DNA of 64,000 bases from Jackrogersella multiformis. Its lineage: Eukaryota > Ascomycota > Sordariomycetes > Xylariales > Hypoxylaceae. The position numbers and the translations under genes are program-made. Where the stretch lies: NCBI GenBank assembly GCA_902806575.1, contig CADCXD010000018.1:124001-188000 (forward strand), written 5' to 3'. This document shows positions 1-10,824 of this stretch, one piece after another. Below the pieces are notes generated by a model. That model was not told the DNA's origin. It saw nothing but the letters and a program-made list of their open reading frames with translations, and did not search any database. Position 1 is the stretch's first letter. Every line of letters starts with the position of its first letter.

Positions 1-1171
1 AAAACGACGCTGGTTTATTTCATTATGGATGGACCGATATTCTATCGTTTATCTATGCGCGCCTATACGGGGCCTTCGTTCTCAAATATGAATCTCGTAA
101 ATATAACTATAGATTATTAGCGATTCATAATTGTCTTAAAGAAACCTGGTTAGTCTGTTTCCTACGCCGAATCCTCTGATCTTGTTAATGATATCCACTT
201 ACCAGGTATAGGTACCTAGGTAGGCATATCGCGACATTTTGATATATTTCGACCATCGTCTACTCGTACGTTTTGTTCATTTTCAATACCTATTCATCAG
301 CAAATTAAGGGGCGTTGCTGTAAGGAATATTGACTTCCTACAGGTAGGTAGCTTGGTTTTTGAGGGTATAATTGTGGTGCCCCAAGCAGCTCAGACCGCG
401 TCTGGTGGCATGCTAACATGAACGACCCTCGTGGACACACTATAGTTCGGGACAACTGCAGATTCAATCGAGTAGATGGATGTCTATGTGGATGTTTCTG
501 TTAACGTGGGCCCTCAAAAGCCTCTCCGTATGCGGCTGATAGGTACAGTTTAAGGGGCCGAAGTAGAAGATGTGGGCTATGACTCTGTGTCAGAGCTTTC
601 GGGGGAAGAGTTCGACCTGGAGCAGCTAGAAAGCGCTCGCTCTATGAGGTGACTCGATGTGCATCGTGCACGCTACTTTCGTGTGAGGACTGAAGTAACT
701 TCGACCTGATGTGCTGTTTTGATATTCTGGATGTTTAGGTCTAAGGTTACCTAAGGTCCATATCGTGGATGGATGTAGGAATTTTATATCGGCCCTGTAA
801 TGTACCTGGCAGCCCTGAAGCCTGGGCAGCCTGGGCAGCTTGGCCCACCGTACCTACCTAAGGTAGGCTTGGCGCTATACTCCGCTACCGTCATTGGCCA
901 TGCCGATGTCGTCACCTTAAAGGGCGCGCTCTAGGTACACATTATTAATACGCATCTAGGTATTTACCTAGGTACCTAACATTTTGACATCTATAATTTT
1001 AGCGGTGCGGGCCGCTTGCTAAGCTTCGTACTAAACTCACATATTTAGTAGGAAGAATTTATATTTTAACTTCTCCCTTTTCCTCTTTCTTCCTTAGACT
1101 AGGTACCTTGGTATATTTAAAACTATCATCATACTGTTTACTCTCCATTTCATTAAAGTGAGGTTCATACG
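1..1171. other. Intergenic, left edge and upstream region of the MFS gene
   Basis: I see no supportable gene here. The stretch contains copies of the TACCTAGGTA-type palindrome (around 210-230 and 955-980) and a pyrimidine-rich tract (about 1065-1100) shortly before the transporter start, as is common in fungal promoters. Short open frames such as 239-421 have no recognisable protein features. Confidence 0.5.
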
Positions 1172-2785
1172 ATGGACGAAACCCAACCCTTACTGCAGGA
1201 TGTCAATCTAGTATACGTCGAAAGAGAAGATGAGGTCTCAAATAAGGACATTGTCGGCTTCAATCCTGATGGTGATGCGGAAAACCCCATGGAATGGCCG
1301 CAGCCCTATAAGTGGGGGATAGTGGCGTTGCTCGCCTTCATGGCCTTCACTGTGTATGCATCACTGTCCGCTCTACCTACATAGACCTTAGGTGCCTAGG
1401 TACATATGAAACCGTGCTAACTCCCCATAGAACATTTACCTGTATATCCGTCGTACCCGTCGCAGGGCGTATTGTGAGTGATCTTGACCATGGCCGCTCT
1501 AGCAAATCTGCGAGTGTGCTTCTGGTGACGATCTGGGAACTCGGAGAGGCTGCTGGTCCCTTACTCATCGCGCCGTTGTCGGAAGTGTTCGGGCGCTACC
1601 CAGTCATGAACATCGCGAACGCTCTCTTCATCGTAGCGACGGTTCTGGCAGCATTATCACAAAGCACAACGCTTTTCATTGTCGCGAGAACTCTAACAGG
1701 ACTCGCTGTAGCGTCAAATGTGCTAAATCCTGCTATTGTCGGCGACATGTTCATATCGGAACAAAGGGGATCGGCAATGAGCTTGATCCAACTCGCACCG
1801 CTAATCGGCGGAGCCGTTGGGCCAGCTATTAGTGGAGCGATCGCGGAAACCCTAGGTTGGCGTAAAGCGATGTGGATGAGCGTAATTCTAGCCACTGCAT
1901 GCGAGATACTCTTCCTCACATGCTTCCGAGAAACGTACAAAGTTACTATTCTGAGACGAAAAGCGGCGAGGCTCCGGCATGAAACCGGTAACGCGTCGTT
2001 ACGAACCGTATTTGACATTGACGATAGTTCCAAGGTTCAAAGGGTGTGCGATGCTATCATCCGGCCCTTTACGGTGCTCGCTGGCTCGGGCGTCTTGCAG
2101 GTGCTGTCGCTTTTCGGATCCGTTGTTTTTACTTTTTTCTATATTATCAACACCACGCTATCTGATATTCTGGAGGAAACGTACGGCCTATCGCCTGCTG
2201 CTATAGGGTCTGCATTTCTTAGCTTTAGTAAGCTTACCCCTGGGTTTATCTTGACTGCTAAGGGTATATAATGCTAACGAACACACAGGTATCGGCTCGG
2301 CTGTTAGTGTGGTAATCTGCAACCTAACCTTGGATAGAATTTACGTCAATCTCCGTGACTCCCGTAAGGGGGTGGGCAAACCGGAGTACCGACTACCTCT
2401 AGTGATCATTGGTGGCTTTACACTGCCTTTCATGTTCGCCTGGTATGGGTGGGCTGCTCAATTCCATGCCCCGATTCTTCTACTTCTATTTACCGTTGTC
2501 ATGACCGGTGCTACGCTCATGTTAGGATTCTTGCCGCTTTATGCATACGTCGTGGATGCCTTTGGGCTCTATGCTGCCTCTGCCATGACAGCGGTGATCG
2601 TTACCAGGTGTTTAGCGGGTACATTCTTGCCGCTTGCGACGGGTCCGCTGGTAGATAAATTTGGCTACGGTGCAGGTTTATCTATACTAGCAGGTTTGAG
2701 TCTTGTCCTCGCGCCGATCCCAGTGTTAGTTCTGAGGTACGGATCGAAATGGCGACAGAGGTCCAAGTACACGAGAGATGAATGA
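1172..2785 (+). CDS. MFS transporter, DHA1 drug:H+ antiporter type
   Basis: Three exons fit: 1172-1353, 1431-2227 and 2289-2785, giving 491 residues. Intron 1 (77 nt) has a GTATGC donor and a GTGCTAAC branch; intron 2 (61 nt) has GTAAGC and TGCTAAC. Both junctions restore one frame and join conserved text (LLAFMAFTV to TFTCISVVPVA; SFLSFS to SIGSAVS). The hydrophilic N-terminus (MDETQPLLQD) precedes about twelve membrane segments. PLSEVFGRYPV in the first cytoplasmic loop and GPAISGAIAETLGWR in segment five match the DHA1 loop and antiporter motifs. By family, it would be a plasma-membrane exporter of small molecules or drugs driven by protons; the substrate cannot be read from sequence. The length is near that of complete family members and no lesion is seen. 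No biosynthetic genes flank it. Confidence 0.9.
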
Positions 2786-3525
2786 GTGCTTAGCGATATA
2801 CACGGAGAGCTACTGTATCCAGATTTTAGGGTGATATAGACAATGCCTACCTAGAGGTAGTTTGAGGAATATTTTGAGAGATCATACAAGCTATGCAAAG
2901 ACTAAAAGGGGGGACTACCACGCTTATTGGACGTTAGGGACAACACTTTATACAAGCACCAGCCCTAACAAGCTTATTAATACCTAGATACCTACTCAAG
3001 GACCATCAATTTTGACTCTCTACATGTCATTATGAATTATGGAAATATTGAGTTCAAGACTTTTATTTGAACTATCAAACAGTCACGGCGGTTTATGTAC
3101 TTATTCATGGATGACTCTTAAGTGAAACCTATGACTCATCATTGCTTCATAAATATTCAAAGTAGATATAAATATGCCATCAAAAGAAAATATAAAGAAG
3201 GTAAATAGAGTGTTATATGAACCTTTTAATTATTGATCACCTATATTTATCTCCCAGGCACTGCGAGTAGGCAACTCGCATAAACGGTCCGTGCACCTAC
3301 GGTCCGCTCTGCATTCAACATCTAGGCTGCCGTTCTTCATATTCTTGAATTCTAGTTTCTTTAACACTTCATGCCATTTTCCTATTACGACACATTTGTA
3401 TATTTTGAAGGTAAGATCTCCTTTTAAGGATAGCATTTGATGCTCTATTCTGCGACAACTCCGTCGACCCCGACCTTCCTATTTTGACACAGTAATTCAT
3501 ACGACAACTAGGTACGAACTCCGCG
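2786..3525. other. Intergenic, no gene seen
   Basis: AT-rich spacer between two same-strand genes. It holds the 3' region of the transporter and the promoter of the next gene. I see no coding or repeat structure that I can support. Confidence 0.5.
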
Positions 3526-4903
3526 ATGGGTGGGCAAGCATTCTCCTCGGGCGACAGCCCACTTTATACACCACGGATGCCTCTCGATGTATACCAGCAT
3601 GTGCTCAAACAGTGTCATGCGAAGCTTCGGGAACTCTTTGTCGTCGTTGCCACCCCTATTCCAGGACCTGCTAAAATTGACCATGGCGATATTGACATAT
3701 TTCTAGCATGGGAGAGGAACTCTGTCTTCCCATCTCATCTTGTCGACAACCTTTTAAAGTCACTCTCACCTTCAAAACATGATCCTCTCGAGGCTTCGGC
3801 ACATCTTCTCAATGCTGAGCGATATGTCAGAGAACAACCACGAGTTATTTTTTCAGCTATCCCTTGGCCCGATGACTTGCCTCAGACAATATCGAATGAG
3901 GAGGAGGGGGTCCATGCAAGAACCCGTCGATATATTCAAGTTGACCTCCATCTATGCCAATCCCTAGAACACCTGCAGTGGATGTTATTCAAGTAAGCTA
4001 TACTTTATTTCATTTTTAAGTATTTGTGAAACTATAGCTTTTAAACCCAGACACGCTCATGGAGATATCTGGAACATTTTCGGAAGCACCATTCGCCCAT
4101 ACGGCCTGACCATCGATGAGGTTGGGTTATACATACGCATTCCTGAGATCGAGAGTCTAGACAAGAAAAAGGCTAAGGTCTTACTTTCTACAAACCCTAC
4201 TGAGATCCTCGACTTCCTCGGCCTCAGGAATGACGGCACTCAGTGGGAAGAGTCGTTTGCCTCACCCCAGGATTTATTTGAGTATGCAACAACCTGTCGG
4301 CTCTTCTGGGTGCGTCCCGAGCAAGACGATACCTCCACAACGACGGAGCGTGGTGAGACTGACCGGAGCAATCTCAAATCTAATGATCGCCGTCGTATGA
4401 ACTACCGTCCACTCTTCAGAAAGTGGGTTGACGAATTTTTGCCCGCCTGCAGAGAGGCGGGTCGCTTCACAGCACAGGAAGCGACACGAGACTCGGTACG
4501 CGCAGAAGCCTTCGAGTACTTTCCTGGTACACAGCAAGCCTGCGAAGCTCGACTAATGGAGTGGCGCAAAGAGCGGCAACGCCAGACGCTCTGGCGTGAT
4601 GTTATCAAAGCTTCTATACCGGAAAAGCTAGAAGACGAAGAAGAAGAGAAGCCCGGTAACATATACTGGCGTAGTCATGTGGCCAACGCATTTAAGAAAA
4701 TCATCATGCAGGATGATTATAGCCTAGGCATACGTCCACCTACACCACTACGTGATGCGACCGGGATGTATGACGAGGAAAAGGTGAGAGAGTTTGTCGC
4801 GAATAGTTGGAAGCAAGTCGGTGATGTTACTTGGAAGTTGAAGACAAAACAGCACGCCAATCACTTAACAGAAAAGGGGCCTAAGCGCAAGGTACATATC
4901 TAG
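3526..4903 (+). CDS. Conserved fungal protein with a nucleotidyltransferase-like active-site pattern
   Basis: Two exons fit: 3526-3992 and 4051-4903, joined by a 58-nt intron (GTAAGC donor, ACCCAG acceptor) and giving 439 residues. The N-terminal third contains HGDIDIFLAW (about residues 52-61) and later YIQVDLHL (about residues 138-145). This is the spacing expected of a nucleotidyltransferase-fold Dx[DE]...D triad, with a preceding Gly-rich PGP segment in place of the usual Gly-Ser. The middle part (HGDIWNIFGSTIRPYGL, LLSTNPTEILDFLGL) resembles a widespread uncharacterised ascomycete family. The C-terminal half is highly charged and probably helical. I recognise the family as common in filamentous fungi but know no assigned function, so the catalytic role is inference from the triad. 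A GTACAT donor-like site lies just before the stop, so the true C-terminus could use another exon. Confidence 0.75.
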
Positions 4904-5801
4904 TCACGAGACGTCGAAGGACGATACCGTGCAGGTCGACAAATCGAATACTACGGAAAAGTGAGCAGTCGTTGTATGGATTTGCATTGAATTCGAGTGC
5001 TGCTTTGGTTGAGAGGGATATCGGAAGGCGATAGTGCAGCCTCTTGAGGTTTCTTCCGGCATCTCTAAGCGATACCTTCCTATGATCGTCTCCGCCAGAC
5101 GTATCACCCCCAAGGCCCTCAGGAAATCCTATCCTTCTCACAGCTACCTGCTGAGATGAAGAATACGAGAAAGACGGGACCTCTGCGAGAGATTCGTGAT
5201 GACGATTATTTTGACAACAGAACAAAGAATAAGCATCGACACACGTGGTGTCTAATAGAGGAACAAGCGAAAGAAACTACATCCTCTGGGCCAAGTAGAA
5301 ACCGAGGAAGACAACGCCCATCTTGACCCGACTAACTTGCTAAATGGCCGAGAGTGCGGAGCAAAGGTACACTGGTATTTTCGTGCCAACCTTTAACTAA
5401 AAGAAATGGCGTTGGCATATGCATCAAAGCGGATGCAATCTAAAACAGGAATCCGTTACTTCATAAGGCCATGTGATGATTTCCCTGAGAACCCCCATTT
5501 GTGTCTACCCTCAGGAAGCCCCACCACCAAGCTTAGACACAATAGGGGCTCCTATTTTGGTAGGATTTATCCACAAGGCAGCTCACAATCGCGCGGGCGT
5601 GGTGGCAGTAGTTTATCGCAGCTCGCAGTTCGGGCAATAGACAGAGCATACGTATCTGTCAAATCAATTAAGTTAAGCTAAGTGAAACAAATTAGATATT
5701 TCGTGCTCATAAATACATAATGTTGACGCCCGTTGTACCAGTCAAACGACGAATAACTCCTAAACAATGAATTCCGATGTAAAAGTTCAGGTATGCATAC
5801 T
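4904..5801. other. Intergenic, convergent gene ends
   Basis: Spacer between the nucleotidyltransferase-like gene (+) and the TRAPPC12-like gene (-). Small open frames exist on both strands (for example 4881-5225 minus and 5406-5681 plus), but none has domains, biased composition or splice structure that supports a gene. The first 300 bases could hold a decayed or alternative C-terminal exon of the upstream gene. Confidence 0.4.
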
Positions 5802-7256
5802 CTACAGCTTGAAATCCGCGTTGGTCTTCTCCCATCCCTGCTGCGAGGGTTGCTTAGAAGCCACTCGCTCCGCAAGTTGGACTTTCAGGTTCTTGTGTCT
5901 ATCGGTGCAGAGCTCGTACATGGTAGTCAGGTTGAACAGTAGCGTGTGAGATGTTTGGCCCGCGTCAACTAGGCTCTCCAGGATACTTTTAGCCTAGAAA
6001 ATCATCAGTAACAGCATATACAATGTCAACCAGAGCAGGGACTCACCTCAGCCATGTTCCCCGTGTAGAGGAGGCACACAGCCAGATTCACCCCAACCAT
6101 TGCGTCATGGACATTGTTCTCCTCTAGTGTGTCCCCTAACGCCCGCCACTCTTCCAGCGCGGCCTTGTACTCGCCATCCGCCATATCAGCCAGCGCATTC
6201 ACAATGCGCTCGCCCGTCGAGCTTCCCTCGCTGTCCGTGCCCCTCACACAGCGCCTCGCCGCCTCGACGTCGCCCAAGTGCAGCCACAACAGGGCGCGGC
6301 TCATCGCAAGCCGCCCCAGCCCGTCACTGGCCGCCTCGAGAGGCTGGTACCCGTCTCCCAGCGTGGCGAGGTGCTCGGCCGCACTGGCAAGGTCGTCCAT
6401 CTCGATGAGCGCGCCCGCGACCTTGACGCCCAGCTCGGAAAGCCGGTACTTCCAGGTCTCGGCGGCGGAGCGGTCGTGCGCCTTCGCGACGTGCGCGCGG
6501 GCCTCCCGCGCCATCTCGTAGTAGCTCATGACGGCACGGCGCGGGTCGCCGAAGCCGATGGCCTGCAGGCGCACGCCGAGGATGCGCAGCTCCCAGGGCA
6601 CCAGGTGCGCGCCCGACAGCGGGTCCAGGTAGAACCCGGAGTTGAGGTCCTCGAGGGCCTTGGACTCCTGCGCGGCGAGCGGGGTCGCGTCGATGAGGCA
6701 CAGGCAGGCCAGCCGCGTGTACAGCAGCGCGAAGACGCGCGCGTGGTCCGCCGGGTCCACGGGCGGGTGCGCCGCCGCCGTGGTCGCCGACACCGGGCTG
6801 CTGGTCAGGGCCTGGACGGCGGCGATGGCGGCCGCGCGGAAGTGCCCCCCGCGCAGGAGGTCCGGGATGGGGGTTTCCGGCGCGGGCTGCCGGCTAGGGC
6901 TGCGGAAGGGGGCCGGGACGGAGAGCGGCGAGAGCTGGTGGAAGATCTCGGGGCGCAGCAGGAAGGAGAAGTCCTTGGACGTTACCGGCGCAGCGGTCGG
7001 GGCCGGCGACCTAGGCGCTGGCGACCGCGATATGGTGAGGCTTGTCCGCGGGCTGGCCTGCTGGCTGTTGCTGAAGCGGACAGCCTGATTTAGGACGGGG
7101 GATGCTAAGGGGGCACTATGGTCTTGGAGTGAGCCATAATTGTTACTTGTTAGCGAATGCTAGTGATGACTAAGCTTACTCGTCTGCGTCGAGCGGGCCT
7201 TTGGTCGATGACCTAGGCCGGGAAGCTATGGCGCGGAACACGTTAGTCAAAGACAT
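5802..7256 (-). CDS. TRAPPC12-like tetratricopeptide subunit of the TRAPP tethering complex
   Basis: On the minus strand three exons fit: 7256-7180, 7115-6047 and 5993-5802, giving 445 residues. Intron 1 (64 nt, GTAAGC, CGCTAAC branch) and intron 2 (53 nt, GTGAGT) keep the frame. The start MSLTNVFRAIASRPRSS, the block KDFSFLLRPEIFHQLSPL (about residues 75-92), ACLCLIDATPLAAQESKAL and the C-terminal NLAVCLLYTGNMAE ... GWEKTNADFKL are hallmarks I recognise from fungal TRAPPC12/TTC15 proteins. The C-terminal two thirds are helical hairpins of tetratricopeptide type. The product should act at the Golgi or on autophagic membranes as part of a TRAPPIII-type Rab exchange and tethering complex. The long middle exon is much more GC-rich than its surroundings, so the opposite strand also reads open there. 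Confidence 0.88.
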
Positions 7257-9011
7257 TATGATTTTATTTGCATCCCCTTAAAAGGAGAAGACGATGCGAT
7301 GAAAAAAAGGAGAAAAGTAAAGAAGGGAGGATCGACAGGGCGTGGGGGTTTCCGTATCCCAATAGGTCGAAGGCAGCTGCAATCAGCAACCTCTACATTG
7401 CGATGGAACTGGAAACTGCCTATTATAGCCTATCATCGTCCCTTCCAGTTGCCGAAACTTATTGGTTTTCACGTCGTGGCCAGCACCTGCTTGCCTAAAT
7501 ACATATTTATAGAAATAAGAGAAATAAAAATAAGAGAAATAGAAATCTCACTCACACTTTACACCTGATTTGGTCCTTGCGTGGCCTTTCGAGGGGTTTC
7601 TTTGTATCGACTGATCCATGGTCGGCGTCTTTAAAATGGAAGCTATGTACGTAATGTAAGGGATGTTGCGACAGCGCGACGTTCAGTTGCCTATGTGGAT
7701 AGACTTCGGCAAAACTTTAATTTGACTTTTGGATTATATGCATACTCGATTACTAGATATTATTCATTTAACAGTATTAGATATCTATAAATGGAGTGTA
7801 TGAAATTAAGTAGGTATTAGAAATATGTGGCAGATAGGTATTTAAGTTAACATGATAAGAACTAGGTATGAAACCAAATAAGAAGGGTGATGGGAAGATT
7901 CGGAAACGAATATTCATGGTAGAATAGGAAATAACCACCAATGTTTAAAAATGATAAACGGAGCGCAATGTACAGAGGATAACCCCATTCCTAATCCTCT
8001 CAGATCTTGATCAACCGGTCATCATAAGGTACTTTCGTACCAGTAAACAACCTCCCCATATAAGAAGCGCTTGCTGACTTGTAAAATAAGTTCAACTTAA
8101 ATAAGAGTGTTAGAAACGTGAAATGTTAAATCCTCCAAATCATGAAGTTCTCGTATGTAACGAGTTGAGATATAACGATATATTAGTTGTACTCTCTGTT
8201 ACCTAGGTACCTATGTGTACCTAGGTAGGATGATGTGACAACAACCTTGGAAGCTTTGAGGATTTACACATGAAATTCAATCACTCCCGTTTTGTATCGT
8301 AACCTCACGTGATATGCCATTAGGCGTGTCCCACTTCACTACTACGTGTACTATACTTAGGTACAAATAGGTACCTAGCAAAGATGACGGGGTAGGTACA
8401 TGCGACCCCACCTAGGCACGTACTACGTATTTCGAGGGTTTGGAAAATTATTGATCCACTTCGATCTTTTTTTCTACAATTGATCAATTATATCGCATCT
8501 GGAGCTCCGAACCTTGGAAAGCCTACGTGATCACAACGGTCTCCTCGATATATTCCCGGAGCATTTCGAAGCATTAGCGTATACGTCCCTAAACGATCCC
8601 CTTCTGACTTTTCAAGCTGCTGTCAACAACACCCGTCAATACGTCCGAGTATAGGGCCTACTAGCCTTGGAAGTACACCTAGGGAGTCTAAAAGCTTGGA
8701 AGAAGAAGACGAGGAGGGGCTACGCATATTATGAGAAAGGCGTAAGCTATTTCTGGGAAGGTGGAACGGTATTCTGCATATAAAGTCGGACGATAGCGAC
8801 ACAATAGAGCCTGTTGAAATATAGGACTTGGACAGTGAGCGACACGGAGCCCAAGGTAGCGGCGAGAACGAATCACTGGGAGGGCAAGGTGACGGAAGAC
8901 AAGTTACTTTTTACTCTTAGGGATTCGAGACGACGCCAGCGGCCGTTACTATAAGGATACCCAACACAGCGCACGACCCTATAAGAGAGTTCGGCGCAAC
9001 CCTTAACCACG
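7257..9011. other. Divergent intergenic region
   Basis: Shared upstream region of the TRAPPC12-like gene (-) and the mL40 gene (+). It contains AT-rich stretches, a cluster of TACCTAGGTA-type motifs near 8200-8235 and 8360-8420, and no supportable coding sequence. Small open frames at 7268-7568 and 8688-8876 lack protein features. Confidence 0.5.
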
Positions 9012-9716
9012 ATGTTTACACCAACGTTCCGCGGCCTCTTCACGAGGCTGCAGTCGACTAGCTCTTGCTCCCGACTATTTCCTTCTTCGTCTCTTCTTCC
9101 CTCAACTCAGATTGCTGCCTCCGCCGCCGCCGCCTTTTTAACACCCTCATCATATTTTCAATCTACATCTATCTCTCGTTCGATACATACTACAGCCGCT
9201 CAACATGCCAGGGTCAAAGAAAACAGAGCGCCCAAAGGGTCGAAGAAAAGTAAGAAGAAGGGCAGAGGCCAGGGTCCCGACCCCCGAATCTTAAACATAA
9301 AATCCTCGATGCCCCGTGCCGTCCCCGCTCCTCTGCGATTTGCGCGCAACCGCGCGCTCCGTCATTGGACTATCCACCGCGCGTGGTTGCTGTACCAGCG
9401 CAAGGAGAAGGATAGGGAAGCGCATGAGCTAGAACGGTATGTCTTTCTATCCTCGTTCCTCTATATCTCTTTGTTTGCACGCATGGACTATGAAAAGTGG
9501 TTGCTAACAATGCGCAGGATGTACAATTCCATGTCTAATGCCTGCGAGGAGCTGCGCAAGACAAGCGGTCCTGGCCCGCGCGACGAGGGATACTTGTACC
9601 GCATGGCGATGCAGAAGATAGGTGTATATGGACACCACGGTATCCCGATCGAGTACGCGAGGCCACAGACCGAAACGCCGGCTCGCGAGCCTTGGAATCA
9701 CGGCTGGAAGCGATGA
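9012..9716 (+). CDS. Mitochondrial large ribosomal subunit protein mL40 (MrpL28 family)
   Basis: Two exons fit: 9012-9436 and 9518-9716, giving 207 residues. The intron (81 nt) has a GTATGT donor, a TTGCTAAC branch and a GCGCAG acceptor. The N-terminus is rich in Ser, Arg and Ala with SISRSIHTTAA near residues 56-66, typical of a mitochondrial presequence. A Lys-rich linker follows, then the conserved core: DPRILNIKSSM, LRFARNRALRHWTIHRAWL, MYNSMSNACEELRKT and the tail GIPIEYARPQTETPAREPWN. This pattern is what I recognise as fungal mL40. The protein would be imported into the matrix and assembled in the mitochondrial 54S subunit. The intron length is a multiple of three and contains no stop, so a retained-intron transcript would still be translated with 27 extra residues. 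Confidence 0.9.
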   Translation: MFTPTFRGLFTRLQSTSSCSRLFPSSSLLPSTQIAASAAAAFLTPSSYFQSTSISRSIHTTAAQHARVKENRAPKGSKKSKKKGRGQGPDPRILNIKSSMPRAVPAPLRFARNRALRHWTIHRAWLLYQRKEKDREAHELERYVFLSSFLYISLFARMDYEKWLLTMRRMYNSMSNACEELRKTSGPGPRDEGYLYRMAMQKIGVYGHHGIPIEYARPQTETPAREPWNHGWKR

Positions 9717-10824
9717 GAGCCGTTCATTCTGTCTAACTCTGCCAACCTGCCAAGGACCTGTAAATTGCTAGTTCAAAATGCCTTGTATGTACGATAGGAT
9801 CTTCTCCGGCATTGCGGGAACTACGAACAATCCGGATCAATGGCATCATTAGTTTCTCGCTCTGCATGCATGCTGCATATCCTTAGCTCGCCACCGCCTA
9901 GCCTTGGCATTCTATGATGTGGAAAGATGATATCAATTATGTCGTTCGATCACAGATGGAAATGCCGACGCAAGGCCGTGGGATACGCGTACCTGATTAG
10001 GTTGATAGGTAGGGCTGGGTAGTCGGAGAGGCAAATCTCATCTATGTTTGTCTGACCTGCCTTGCGTATAGTAAGAGTCTTCGATAGTTGAACTACAATA
10101 TGAATAAATGACAACATAATTGGTAGGTAGTTAGGGAGATCGAAAGAGTTCCTTTTCACGCTGCTAGAAACAAACCGCCACTATGGCAAAGGACAGTTTT
10201 ATTAATTTGGCTCTTCTCCCTAATTTCATGATTATGTCGCTCTTCTCGCGATAGATCAACTATTGAAAATTTCAGGATCGCTTCACTAATTAGGTCATTC
10301 AGTCTTTTCCAAGCTAGATAGGTAGACAGGTTGGTAGAGCCTAGCTCTTATAATTTGTGGTTCATATGTAGGCGAGCGAAAGTCCAGGTGTCGTATTAGA
10401 TCTTCTTCGACACTCTCGATAATTAGATAGATGGATAGGTAGATGGTCGTGGTGGTGCTGTTGCTGCTGCTGCTGAGTAACGTAGGTTCGCCTCGATCTT
10501 TGATAGATAGATTGCTGTAGATTCCAACCTCCAGCCCCTATACTGCTTCTTCTTGGCACGCGCGACTTCTAGTGCGCCGCCGCATTCATCCGCCGCCTCG
10601 TTCTCTCGTTCATTCTCTCCACTCGCGTATTTCCAAGATGACAAAAAAGAAAGCGAAGTCTCCAAAATGCTATCCCCGCCAAACTCCCCCAAGTTTACAC
10701 CGCTCCAGATTTTTTTAGATTCCTAGGGGAAAATTCGGTCGTTCGGTCGGTTGGTTCGTTCGTCCCCGTTTCCCGTTATGCAGCCCCCTCCCCTCCCGTG
10801 GTCGTGCGTCCAGTGCCGCGTGCC
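9717..10824. other. Intergenic, convergent 3' regions of mL40 and rho3
   Basis: About 1.1 kb between converging gene ends. It contains a short trinucleotide run near 10457-10475 and AT-rich DNA. Minus-strand open frames at 10362-10692 are low complexity and lie downstream of the rho3 stop, so I treat them as untranslated sequence. Confidence 0.45.
10457..10475. repeat. (GCT)n microsatellite
   Basis: Run of GCT units with one GTT interruption, in the convergent spacer downstream of rho3. Confidence 0.8.

Noticed and set aside
4881..5225. 114-residue minus-strand frame after the nucleotidyltransferase-like gene
   Set aside because: No protein features and it overlaps the end of the plus-strand gene.
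6278..7093. Plus-strand frame of 271 residues
   Set aside because: Antisense to the GC-rich exon of the TRAPPC12-like gene; composition is Arg/Gly/Ala-rich and has no domain.
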